Shown: in pieces, positions 7,354 to 14,918 of the stretch
Layout: each line of letters begins with the position of its first letter
How positions within the stretch are numbered: the first letter of the stretch is position 1
NCBI RefSeq assembly: GCF_018998565.1
Contig: NZ_JAHNZO010000019.1
Location: 1 to 64,000, forward strand
Source of the DNA: Paenibacillus oleatilyticus
GTDB lineage: Bacteria > Bacillota > Bacilli > Paenibacillales > NBRC-103111
Direction of reading: 5' to 3'
DNA: 64,000 bases
Made by a program: the position numbers and the translations under genes
Notes under the pieces: generated by a model
Seen by the model: the letters and a program-made list of their open reading frames with translations, nothing else
Database searches by the model: none
What the model was told of the DNA's origin: nothing

Positions 7354-7720
7354 GGTACATTTCAATTTATGAGGAATTGAAACCCGCACCCATTGGTTCG
7401 ATGTTAACTTCGAAGTTGAGTTTTGAACGTACCTATGAGGATTGAAACCGGGTCGTCTCCTGAATGAATTGCTTGGACTCATCAGTTTTGAACGTACCTA
7501 TGAGGAATTGAAACCTGATGCACTTAATGTGGATGATATCCACGGGGTGTATCGTTCTGAACGTACCTATGAGGAATTGAAACATCATATGCCCGTCGCC
7601 TTCCTGAATCTCGCCATCTTGCGTTTAGAACGTACCTATAAGGAACTGAAACAAACAAACTGCACTAGTTCCTGACTGGCAGATTATTTAGATTAGAACG
7701 TACCTATGAGGAATTGAAAC
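7354..7720 (+). CRISPR. CRISPR array, six repeats, five spacers
   Basis: Repeats at 7354-7383 (5' half degenerate), 7420-7448 (29 bp, one A lost), 7485-7514, 7554-7583, 7623-7652 and 7691-7720. Spacers are 36, 36, 39, 39 and 38 bp. The consensus begins GTTTTGAACGTACC and ends GAATTGAAAC, read on the plus strand. Later repeats vary (TTCTGAAC, TTTAGAAC, ATTAGAAC). The GTCGTCGAC leader element seen at the other two arrays is missing; instead a terminator and the SOS genes lie upstream. The first repeat being the most damaged is unusual for a leader end. No cas genes are nearby. Confidence 0.92.
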
Positions 7721-7852
7721 TCCGCCGCTTTATTCAGCCAGTATAGTGAGCATGGCGTGCATGACCAATATTTCGTTGAAGGAATGAACCTGGGCTCAAG
7801 TGGAGGTCATTCCGCTCGATTATGCGCCGTGGCGCGGCCGAACAATGCAAGC

Positions 7853-7882
7853 AAAAAAACCTCTCGAGATCGTCTCGAGAGG
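7853..7882 (-). terminator. Rho-independent terminator
   Basis: On the minus strand CCTCTCGAGA / TCTCGAGAGG is followed by a 7-T run, 12 bases after the NRDE-gene stop. Confidence 0.9.
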
Positions 7883-7893
7883 CTTTACGGCGA

Positions 7894-8649
7894 TTAGAAC
7901 GTAATCGAATGTCTGCGGTCTTGGATGCGTTCGCCGGAACGTGTTCGTTCGACATAGTGAAGCTTGTTGTCCGTCATCAATAAAATCGTAGAGCTTCTCG
8001 TACCATAATGATCGCTCCGAATGTAAATCGAAGAGAGGAGACGCTCCCACTGCAGCGGCACGCCGGTGGCAGGCAGTGCATCGTCAGGTGCCGGCTCCGC
8101 GTCCTCAAGCAGTTCAAACAACGCATCGACCCGGTCCTCCCGAACGTCCTCCAGCTGCGCTCCCAGCTCTTTCTTCCCTTTCGTTACCTTCGGCCAATCG
8201 GTGTCCAGCAGATGGTTGCTTACGCCGTACACACCGGGTTGGAGCTTTTGAATCTCATGACCTATGTTCGAATAATAATACAGCTCGTTGGGATCGCCAA
8301 CCAATAAGTTATAGCCCGGATATTCCGTCCGTTCGTGGGCGGCGCGTTCCGCATAAGCCTGGGGCGATTCGTTCCCGACCAAATAGCTGGAGACCAACTG
8401 TCCGCGGGAGCGCTTACCCTCGGCTTGCTCCGCAGGATCGCGATAATTCGTCAAGGCCGCGAATCGGCCGCTGTTTGTCACACCCATCCACGTCCCGTTC
8501 CGGAGCAAATCCCGTCCGGCCAGCACATGAGGGTGATCCGTCCAATGATGAATCGGCGCCGTCGGACGTGCGTAAAACTCATCGCGGTTCGCGGCCAGGA
8601 CGAGTTGATAAACGGGATGCATCCGATAAGCGAACAAGATTAAACACAA
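7894..8649 (-). CDS. NRDE family protein (TANGO2-like)
   Basis: A 251-residue protein of the NRDE/TANGO2 family, an Ntn-hydrolase-like fold of uncertain reaction (eukaryotic TANGO2 is linked to heme and lipid handling). It carries the name motif in LAANRDEFYARPT and TNSGRFAALTNYRDP. I place the start at TTG 8649, which gives the family's typical MCLILFAY N-terminus with Cys2, the expected N-terminal nucleophile, and leaves 11 bases to a GGAAAGG site. A GTG three codons upstream (8658) would sit too close to that site and would mask Cys2. It stands alone with its own terminator. Confidence 0.88.
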   Translation of the reverse strand: MCLILFAYRMHPVYQLVLAANRDEFYARPTAPIHHWTDHPHVLAGRDLLRNGTWMGVTNSGRFAALTNYRDPAEQAEGKRSRGQLVSSYLVGNESPQAYAERAAHERTEYPGYNLLVGDPNELYYYSNIGHEIQKLQPGVYGVSNHLLDTDWPKVTKGKKELGAQLEDVREDRVDALFELLEDAEPAPDDALPATGVPLQWERLLSSIYIRSDHYGTRSSTILLMTDNKLHYVERTRSGERIQDRRHSITF

Positions 8650-8749
8650 GCCAATCACGGCCTTTCCGCATCGTTGTCGTATGCATTATAACATCTGGAA
8701 GAGCAAGCGAAAATATCCCAAATGAAAGGCCCAAACCGATAGCGCCGGA

Positions 8750-9778
8750 TTAGTAGAGGTTGTCCTTGTATTCCTTCTTCAGATCCTTCTCCAACTGATC
8801 CTGAAACCCGGGCTTCGACAGGGCTTCGCTCGCGAGTTTCGCTTCTAAACTCTTGTTCTTGTTCATCTTCATATGTTCGAGGAATATCTTTGTGGGCTGG
8901 ATACCGTGAGCAGGCTCTGGTACCGGCCAGAGCTTGGCACGCAAGAGAGCGGGACTCCGGCTCAACTCGATATTGTTGCTTTCGATGGCGATAGCCAGAG
9001 CCGGTGTCTTGCCCTGAACGACGAAGCTTGCGCGTATTGCCTCGTCAGTCGTCATCCGGGCGGTTCCCGAGATGCGGGCAACATAGGACGACCCTGGGAT
9101 CAAAAACAATGCCGAGACATGCGGCTGCACGATGATGTTATGGAAGCTGTCCGTGCGGTGATTTCCAGGCCGATCGGCGAACCAAACGCAGCCTTTTTCA
9201 ACACGCGCCATTTTGTCGGCTGGATCGCCCTTCGGACTCAGGTCGGCACGGCCGTTTGCATCGATTGTCGCCAGTGCCATAAAGCGGCTGGCGCTAACGA
9301 AGTTAACGGCGTCCTGCGGCGAGCTTTCGTCGGGTGTGGCCGTCCAGAAATTGGAGCGGATTATCGCCTTTGCGCAATGACCAAAGCACTCCTCAACGCG
9401 AATGCGAATCTCACCGTCGATTACATCTACAACCCGGCCATTGACGCGCATCGTTTCCCCGGTGCCAGGAAGCAGGAACAGTGAACCGAAACCCGTGCCG
9501 GGTCGAGCTAGTATAGGGTCGTCGAGCATCGCGGCTGGCACTCGAAGCTCGTGGGTATCGGCAGTTACAAAGCCGGAATCGCCACCGCCTAGGGTGACTC
9601 CGATCTGTTCGCCTTCGCCGAACCCGGCGAATAAAAGTGGCGATGCGGCAATCCAACGTATCGCGCCTTCGTCAAGATGGTCGATTGCCTTTAACGTCAT
9701 CAGAAGCGGAATCTCGCCCACGACCGCCTCAAGTGCTTCGACCGTGTCGATCACGGTTTTTGGATTGAATAATTCCAT
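8750..9778 (-). CDS. PPOX-type FMN-binding protein, two-domain
   Basis: A 342-residue protein of the pyridoxamine 5'-phosphate oxidase-like split-barrel superfamily. Residues about 45-130 form a first barrel-like half (PGTGFGSLFLLPGTGETMRV), and residues 160-300 a canonical half (FMALATIDANGRADLSPKGD ... VWFADRPGNHRTDSFHNI) with the usual FMN-contacting Arg/Ser/Thr positions. A Lys-rich helical tail ends the protein. The start at 9778 follows AGGAG with 8 bases spacing; an upstream start at 9838 lacks a site. Members bind FMN or F420 and act as oxidoreductases. Composition resembles proteobacterial homologues more than its neighbours, so transfer is possible. Confidence 0.8.
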   Translation of the reverse strand: MELFNPKTVIDTVEALEAVVGEIPLLMTLKAIDHLDEGAIRWIAASPLLFAGFGEGEQIGVTLGGGDSGFVTADTHELRVPAAMLDDPILARPGTGFGSLFLLPGTGETMRVNGRVVDVIDGEIRIRVEECFGHCAKAIIRSNFWTATPDESSPQDAVNFVSASRFMALATIDANGRADLSPKGDPADKMARVEKGCVWFADRPGNHRTDSFHNIIVQPHVSALFLIPGSSYVARISGTARMTTDEAIRASFVVQGKTPALAIAIESNNIELSRSPALLRAKLWPVPEPAHGIQPTKIFLEHMKMNKNKSLEAKLASEALSKPGFQDQLEKDLKKEYKDNLY

Positions 9779-10076
9779 TACCACCACTCCTCGATAATCA
9801 TATTTCCACACGATGCTTAACCATACAATCCACGACATGAATGCTGTTAGGTGTAGGGGAAACGTCTACGTCGCTTAATATTGTTTACAAGTAAATAATA
9901 AATGAACACAGCGCACTCTGTCAATTTTTTCATTTCATGTAACAATCAACCTCATTGGAGACGGAGTGGTAGAGATGAGAGCACTTGTAACGACTGACGA
10001 ACCGCTATTGATTGTCACTGTCGATTTTGTTATTTTTGTTTATAAGTTAACAATTTTGGGGTGTCTTCATAGAGCG

Positions 10077-10262
10077 ATGACGAAGCACAAGAATCATTTA
10101 CGGCGGAGCATTCAAAATTTCAAGCTGCCCGCACGGGAAAGGAAGCTCGGAGTAAACGTTTCTTTCGATGAATGGGTGTTTGACCGTGAATATTGCCGAA
10201 GGCTCGGCGTGCCGGACAAGGAAAGAAGAATTGTGGCTGTTCTCGACGGTTTGCTGCGATAG
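10077..10262 (+). CDS. small hypothetical protein (61 aa)
   Basis: A plus-strand frame with coding-like codon use gives a basic 61-residue product (MTKHKNHLRR ... VAVLDGLLR). The frame is open further upstream to 9966, but that part reads through a promoter-like AT-rich stretch, so ATG 10077 is more likely. The ribosome site is poor. I do not recognise it. It lies just upstream of a MarR gene. Confidence 0.3.
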   Translation: MTKHKNHLRRSIQNFKLPARERKLGVNVSFDEWVFDREYCRRLGVPDKERRIVAVLDGLLR

Positions 10263-10335
10263 ATGATGACCGGTTGTGATATAGTATTTGAGTAAACGTA
10301 TCAAAATGGAAAACTTCGAAGGAAAGGGATGCGCA

Positions 10336-10839
10336 ATGGATTCTTCCGAGGGAATTAAGCGATTGATTTACGGCCAGTTTCTCCATTTTTCTCATTTGAT
10401 CGAGCAAACGGTCGAAACCGAGTTGGATGAGTTCGCCGATCAGGCGAGGTTGCTGGGACTTGCCGCGTTTCCGAACAATTTGACCAGCATTCACGTCATC
10501 GAGTGCATCGGCAACCACGAGCCGATTAACAATACGTCCATTGCCGACAAGATGAACTTGTCGAAAGCGGGTATTACGAAAATCTGCACCAAGCTGCATG
10601 CAGAAGGATACATCAAGCGAAGCCGGCTGAACGACAACAAAAAAGAAGTGTACTTCAGTCTGACATCCAAGGGCAGACACGTTTTCGAAGCGCACGAAGC
10701 GATGCACGCAAAGATCAATCGCCGATTTTTAAGCATTTTGGACTCGTTTTCGGAAACAGAGTTGCAGGCGGTGCTGAAGTTTTCCCAGAAGATGATCGAT
10801 CATCTAAACCAAGGGCTGAAGGGAGACCCGGGACCGTGA
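10336..10839 (+). CDS. MarR family regulator
   Basis: A 167-residue winged-helix regulator of the MarR family. The HTH reads NTSIADKMNLSKAGITKICTK at about residues 58-78, followed by the wing (GYIKRSRLNDNKKEVYFSLTSKG) with the conserved Asp/Asn-Lys-Lys turn, and a C-terminal dimer helix. The start at 10336 follows AAGGAAAGGG; an upstream frame-open ATG has no site. No operon partner follows, and a minus-strand terminator comes next, so its target may be itself or the divergent PPOX gene. Ligand unknown. Confidence 0.85.
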   Translation: MDSSEGIKRLIYGQFLHFSHLIEQTVETELDEFADQARLLGLAAFPNNLTSIHVIECIGNHEPINNTSIADKMNLSKAGITKICTKLHAEGYIKRSRLNDNKKEVYFSLTSKGRHVFEAHEAMHAKINRRFLSILDSFSETELQAVLKFSQKMIDHLNQGLKGDPGP

Positions 10840-10973
10840 CTTCGTTTGCATTTCTTGTGCCAGTGATGCCCGCTTACGGAGATGGAGGTGTCGTTGCAGA
10901 CTTGCCGAGGGTCGCCGGGGGTGGGATCAAAGCTGGTGTTCTCGTAGATGCGGTTGCGTATATTAAGGGTCCG

Positions 10974-11030
10974 AAAAAAGCAGCCGCAGAGCACGGTGGT
11001 CATGCCGATGCTCTGCGACTTTTTGGCTGC
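10974..11030 (-). terminator. terminator of the DinB-like gene
   Basis: On the minus strand GCAGAGCA / TGCTCTGC extended by GCAGCC / GGCTGC forms a long stem that ends in TTTTTT. It lies 7 bases past the DinB-like stop codon. Confidence 0.75.
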
Positions 11031-11036
11031 GTTCGT

Positions 11037-11534
11037 TCATTTGCCTTCGTCGTCGGCCGAGGGACCGTAAAGGCCCGGCACCGGAAGATCGAGAAGCCGC
11101 AAATAAACCCCGAGCTGCGCCCGGTGGTGGACCATGTGGCTTAATCCGAAGGTGCGAAGCGCGATCGCCCGCGGTTGACGCAGGATGATATGGTCGCCGT
11201 TCCGCAAGGTCCATTCCTCGCCGAGTGTTTTCTCGTCGCATTCGGCTAACAGCTTTTCAAGCTTGGCGACGTTTGCGTCGAATTCCTCCAGCACGTCTTC
11301 GCGTCTTTCCAAAGCTTCCCGCCGAAGCGGTACGGTCGAAAGATCGAATTCCGGGTAAAGAAAAATCGCGGCTTGCCAGTTTAGCAGGTTGATCAGGTGC
11401 GTGGCCAGCCCGCCCAGCGTCATCGATTTCACGTGCGGCTTCCATGTCATATGCTCCTCGGGCAAGCGCTCCAGGATGCGGCGCGTAGTGGCCAGCTCAT
11501 GCATGGCGTCTCCGATGATCAGTTGTTTCACCAT
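11037..11534 (-). CDS. DinB/YfiT-like metal-dependent protein
   Basis: A 165-residue four-helix-bundle protein of the DinB superfamily. Candidate metal ligands are His46 in LGGLATHLINLLNW and the pair in LSHMVHHRAQLGVYLR near residue 140, the family's HxxxH triad arrangement. Known members are thiol transferases (bacillithiol S-transferase BstA) or damage-induced proteins of unknown role. GGAGAGGG precedes the ATG. No LexA box is visible upstream. Substrate cannot be told from the sequence. Confidence 0.88.
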   Translation of the reverse strand: MVKQLIIGDAMHELATTRRILERLPEEHMTWKPHVKSMTLGGLATHLINLLNWQAAIFLYPEFDLSTVPLRREALERREDVLEEFDANVAKLEKLLAECDEKTLGEEWTLRNGDHIILRQPRAIALRTFGLSHMVHHRAQLGVYLRLLDLPVPGLYGPSADDEGK

Positions 11535-11551
11535 AGATTCCCTCTCCTCCC

Positions 11552-11722
11552 TTATATAGCTAGCATACTATAAACCCGGTCGAGTGGAAAGCTTGTCGAT
11601 TCATAACCATTTTCTATAATGAATGAAATAAGTACAAAGATGGTCGTTTCTTTATTCCCTGCCCGAACGAAAGGCCACAAAACCTTATATAACCTGAAGA
11701 ATTCTGTTTTGTTAACGGCCAT
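11552..11722 (-). CDS. small hypothetical protein (56 aa)
   Basis: A minus-strand frame from ATG 11722, with GAGAGGG 8 bases upstream, codes for 56 residues with one hydrophobic stretch (ETTIFVLISFIIENG). I do not recognise it. It could be a remnant. The opposite strand is also open over part of this region, so the call is uncertain. Confidence 0.28.
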   Translation of the reverse strand: MAVNKTEFFRLYKVLWPFVRAGNKETTIFVLISFIIENGYESTSFPLDRVYSMLAI

Positions 11723-11887
11723 GGAATCATCCCTCTCTTCAGCATCTTTTGCCGCACCTTCTCTGGCCAAGCCGACAACTATGCAAGACCGGTATCTGAA
11801 TGAGGTAAGATCTACGGGAAAGTTTCATCCTTCATTGCCTTATCATCAATCGGAAGCTGTAAATGGTGTATTGTATGGGGCGCATGT

Positions 11888-12757
11888 TCAATCGCCCAAT
11901 ACGGCCAGATCAAGCTGGCTTACGCGTTCGGGATCGGAGATCAGGTCGACTTCGGTTATTTTTCCATGATGCACTGTAAATTGGAGTACATAGAGCAATC
12001 GGCCTCGTGGAGCCGCTATAATTCCTACTTGTCCGTTCACGAGGGCGAGTTGTGCTGCTTTCTGAGCACGTCCCGAAACTTGTTTTGCTAGTGCGGCCGC
12101 TCCCCGCGTTACTCTCGAAGATCCGGTTTGACGGTCGTCGTGAAGGATAGCGTCCGGATCAAGCGCATTGACAAGAGCATCGAAATCGCCGGAGTGAGCC
12201 GCCGCGAGAAAAGCTTGAACAACGTTGCGTTGGTGATCCAAGTCGGCTTCCGGCATGGCTTTCACCCCGCGAATTCGGCGGCGTGCCCGGCTTGCAAGTT
12301 GTCTTGTGGCGCTCTCCGATTTTCCTACAATAGGAGCAATCTCAGTGAAGGGCATGGAGAAGACATCGTGCAGCACGAACGTGATGCGTTCTGCAGGATT
12401 CAAATTACCGAGCACGACCAGCAGGGCAATACCAACAGAATCGGCCAATACGGCTTCTTGTTCGGGATCGATGATATACTCTTGGCTTGTCAAAGTATCG
12501 GGCAAATGAGTTTCGATCGATTCTTCACGCCTGGATTTTCGCGATCGTAACATATCCAGGCATATACGCGAAACAACGGTGGTCAACCATCCTCCCATGT
12601 TCTCGATGCCTCTTCCATCCGCGCGACTAAGACGCAACCAAGCCTCCTGTACTGCGTCCTCCGCTTCACTCAATGAACCCAGCAATCGATAAGCCACGGC
12701 TTGAAGGTGATTCCGGTGTGCTTCGAACGTATTCGCCAATCCAACTTGTTCGTTCAT
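11888..12757 (-). CDS. ECF41-type RNA polymerase sigma factor
   Basis: A 289-residue sigma-70 family factor of the ECF41 group. Region 2 (HRNHLQAVAYRLLGSLSEAE, DAVQEAWLRLSRAD) spans residues 13-80 and region 4 (FSMPFTEIAPIVGKSESAT) residues 130-180. A C-terminal SnoaL/NTF2-like domain of about 100 residues ends in DPERVSQLDLAVL. In ECF41 proteins this extension binds the core sigma domains and tunes activity, and no separate anti-sigma factor is known. The usual partner gene for a carboxymuconolactone decarboxylase lies divergently, here only as a relic, behind a matching promoter at 12871-12898. Confidence 0.92.
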   Translation of the reverse strand: MNEQVGLANTFEAHRNHLQAVAYRLLGSLSEAEDAVQEAWLRLSRADGRGIENMGGWLTTVVSRICLDMLRSRKSRREESIETHLPDTLTSQEYIIDPEQEAVLADSVGIALLVVLGNLNPAERITFVLHDVFSMPFTEIAPIVGKSESATRQLASRARRRIRGVKAMPEADLDHQRNVVQAFLAAAHSGDFDALVNALDPDAILHDDRQTGSSRVTRGAAALAKQVSGRAQKAAQLALVNGQVGIIAAPRGRLLYVLQFTVHHGKITEVDLISDPERVSQLDLAVLGD

Positions 12758-12870
12758 CGTTCAATCCCCTCGCACACAATAAAAGCCTCTATAAGTACTG
12801 ACGAATGAAACCGGAACAATGCGACAAGACGCCGATGATTTGTTGATTTTTTCTTTTCCCGAAAAAATGT

Positions 12871-12898
12871 TGTCACACTTCCCATGGGGCGATCCGTC
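12871..12898 (+). promoter_or_regulatory. ECF41-type promoter
   Basis: TGTCACA (12871-12877), a 17-bp spacer and CGTC (12895-12898) fit the ECF41 promoter pattern as I recall it (TGTCACA, 16-17 bp, CGTC). It faces the decayed decarboxylase gene and the azoreductase gene, away from the sigma gene. Confidence 0.8.
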
Positions 12899-12952
12899 AG
12901 CATAGTAACGAGCCAAAAAACGGTTCTAATCCAAATTAGAGGAGTGCTGCGC

Positions 12953-13107
12953 ATGGAATCAAGAATGGATAGTCCTGTTATGATCGTACCCGATGCGTCC
13001 CAAGCTTTACAAGCCCTGGGCCGATCGCCGGGATCGCCACAGCCAACCTCTGGAATCGACTAAACGTCTCTACGAGGCAGATCGCTGCCGTTTCCGCGGG
13101 CACATAA
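12953..13107 (+). pseudogene. gutted carboxymuconolactone decarboxylase-like gene
   Basis: After AGAGGAG an ATG at 12953 opens a frame reading MESRMDSPVMIVPDASQAL, the N-terminus of AhpD-like decarboxylases that accompany ECF41 factors (usually M..RM..P..VVPDAMQAL). The frame stops at 13061. One frame over, the segment IAGIATANLWNRLNVSTRQI (ending at 13105) matches the C-terminus of the same family (IA..NLWNRLNVATRQ). The middle, about 100 residues with the CxxC/H active site, is missing. The parts join near 13015-13025 out of frame. This is an internal deletion, not a sequencing slip. Confidence 0.75.
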
Positions 13108-13146
13108 TCGCAACTAAAAAAATTAGTGAAAGTGGGGACTTCCCTT

Positions 13147-13788
13147 ATGGCAACCGTGTTATATATTACGGCAAATCCGCATGGTGATGAAAAATCATAC
13201 GGTATGTTAGTAGGCAAAGAGTTCGTAAATGCGTATCGATTGGCAAATCCGCATGATGAAGTGGTCCATCTTGATCTGTATAAAATGGATATACCGCAGC
13301 TTGATCAAGATGTTTTTAGCGGTTGGGGAAAGCTGAAGGAGGGGCTTGCCTTTGAAAACTTGACTAAACCGGAGAAAATGAAGCTAGGCCGTATCGGCGA
13401 GTTGGTTGACCAATTTATTGCCGCAGATAAATACGTATTTGTTACTCCGATTTGGAACTATTCGTATCCACCCGTTATGAAGTCATACATCGACTCCATT
13501 TGCATAGCAGGGAAAACCTTCAAGTATTTACCGGATATCGGCCGGGTTGGCTTGCTGAGCGATAAAAAAGCCGTGCATATTCAAGCAAGCGGAAGCTTCT
13601 TGTCACCAGGCTCGGAGGATGCAGACTTGGAAATGGCTCACCGGCACCTGAAGGTCATTATGGAATTTGTTGGAGTTCCCAGCATTGAGGGGATATTTGT
13701 TGAAGGGATGGCTGCGAAACCCGAGCAAGAACCTGCGATAAAAGAAAAGGCTATTCAACAAGCGCGTGAGGTTGCTCTAAGATTCTAA
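13147..13788 (+). CDS. azoR: FMN-dependent NADH-azoreductase
   Basis: A 213-residue flavodoxin-fold quinone/azo reductase of the AzoR family. It uses FMN and NAD(P)H to reduce quinones and azo dyes by two electrons in the cytosol. The N-terminal strand and phosphate loop ([16 protein letters not shown]) and the FMN/active-site loop [18 protein letters not shown] are both present, as is the HIQASGSF loop. The start at 13147 has a GTGGGGA site 8 bases upstream; a GTG at 13126 is in frame but lacks one. It lies 39 bp after the decarboxylase relic, so transcription from the ECF41 promoter would reach it, which suggests a sigma-controlled stress role. Confidence 0.9.
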   Translation: MATVLYITANPHGDEKSYGMLVGKEFVNAYRLANPHDEVVHLDLYKMDIPQLDQDVFSGWGKLKEGLAFENLTKPEKMKLGRIGELVDQFIAADKYVFVTPIWNYSYPPVMKSYIDSICIAGKTFKYLPDIGRVGLLSDKKAVHIQASGSFLSPGSEDADLEMAHRHLKVIMEFVGVPSIEGIFVEGMAAKPEQEPAIKEKAIQQAREVALRF

Positions 13789-13808
13789 GTTTGAATAAAT
13801 GAAGAAAG

Positions 13809-13839
13809 TGGGTCATGCCTTCGGGGCGTGGCCCATTTT
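13809..13839 (+). terminator. Rho-independent terminator
   Basis: TGGGTCATGCC / GGCGTGGCCCA with two wobble pairs, loop TTCGG, then ATTTTC; 20 bases after the azoreductase stop. Confidence 0.75.
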
Positions 13840-14089
13840 CATAGTGATTGGAACCATTTTCCTTGGACTTCAACGTAGTTGCCAGAGGATTGCCTCCTTG
13901 ATTATCTTGAGTCGTATGAACCATTTTTATCTTCGTCGGGGCTTTCACCGCCTTCACCCGTTGCTGCCGATGCGGGGTTGTAAAAAACAACACTAGGGCA
14001 TCATGAACAACCGGCACCGGCGAGCCAACTCCATTTGACCTTCACGACCTAACACGCTAAACTAGGCTTTGTACCCGGAGTACCGTAAA
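13840..14089 (+). other. intergenic stretch without a supported gene
   Basis: About 250 bp with short open frames on both strands but no ribosome site or recognisable product. The minus strand reads a basic, remnant-like sequence (PTKIKMVHTTQDNQGG) that could be a gene fragment; I cannot assign it. Confidence 0.4.
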
Positions 14090-14106
14090 CGTATTCTAGC
14101 AATACG
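14090..14106 (+). promoter_or_regulatory. candidate TetR operator
   Basis: CGTATT-CTAGC-AATACG, a 6-bp inverted repeat with 5-bp centre, lies 35 bp before the TetR start codon. Autorepression is the natural reading. Confidence 0.45.
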
Positions 14107-14140
14107 GACTCTGACTATTTTGGCATGAGGTGAACATCGG

Positions 14141-14698
14141 ATGAAAGAACGGATTGCCAAAGCTGCTATCGCGCTGTTTCATGAAAAAGGGATCAAGTTT
14201 ACGATGAGCGACTTGGCCAGTTATTTAGGGGTAAGCAAAAGCACGCTGTACGAGCATTTTCCGTCTAAGGACGAGCTTGTAGGTTACGTGGTTGATCAAA
14301 CAAACGAAGAAACGGAAAGACGTTTTTGGGAAATTACCCAAGACTCGAGTTTGACCATATCCGAAAAGCTGAAAGGCATTCTCTTGATTGTTCCTGAGGA
14401 TTTTCAACACAGCTATGTACGCTTGTTTGCTGAACTGCAGCGCTACCATCCCGAACAGTGGAGTAAACTGGATCAAGCCATCGACGAAGAGTGGGAGATC
14501 ATCACTAAGCTGGTGGAAGACGGCATCAGCAGCGGAGTCTTTCGACCGACGCACGTTCCGACGTTGATCCAAATTCTCCAGGCATCGTTCGAAGCGATTT
14601 TCGAACAGCCGTATTTGGCCACCAATCAGGTTACGCTGCAGGAATCTCTTTCGACGATGGTGGACATCATCCTGCACGGAATTTCAAAAGAGAGTTAA
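14141..14698 (+). CDS. TetR/AcrR family regulator
   Basis: A 185-residue TetR-type repressor. The N-terminal HTH spans residues 1-50 (IAKAAIALFHEKGIKFTMSDLASYLGVSKSTLYEHFPSKDEL, quoted only to mark its ends: IAKAAIAL to FPSKDEL). The remaining helices form the ligand and dimer domain. GAGGTG precedes the ATG. The gene stops 220 bp before an RND efflux operon in the same direction, and palindromes lie in front of both, so it most likely represses that operon and itself and releases on binding an exported compound. The inducer is unknown. Confidence 0.88.
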   Translation: MKERIAKAAIALFHEKGIKFTMSDLASYLGVSKSTLYEHFPSKDELVGYVVDQTNEETERRFWEITQDSSLTISEKLKGILLIVPEDFQHSYVRLFAELQRYHPEQWSKLDQAIDEEWEIITKLVEDGISSGVFRPTHVPTLIQILQASFEAIFEQPYLATNQVTLQESLSTMVDIILHGISKES

Positions 14699-14820
14699 GG
14701 CAAAAATATAGCGTTTCCATTCGTGAAAGCTGAGCAGCAGAACGGCGACCTTGCGGGTTGGCGGGATGCGGTTCGGTTTTTTTTGTTTTACGCGCAGGTT
14801 GGCCGGCCCTAATTTTGAGC

Positions 14821-14892
14821 TTTACAGGATGGAAAATGTCGGTATAATAAAGAGCGTGAGTACCCAAAAAAATATTATAGTACTCATAGTAC
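14821..14892 (+). promoter_or_regulatory. promoter and candidate operator of the RND operon
   Basis: TTTACA (14821-14826), a 16-bp spacer and TATAAT (14843-14848) make a good sigma-A promoter. Downstream at 14880-14892 GTACT-CAT-AGTAC is a perfect inverted repeat, also readable as a double ATAGTAC. It lies between start site and ribosome site, a suitable place for TetR-type roadblock control. Confidence 0.6.
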
Positions 14893-14918
14893 AAAGATGG
14901 GGAAGCGAGAGTGACAAT

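Noticed and set aside
13840..14089. Transposase remnant
   Set aside because: The basic minus-strand frame recalls a gene tail, but no inverted repeats, DDE motif or target duplication could be found.
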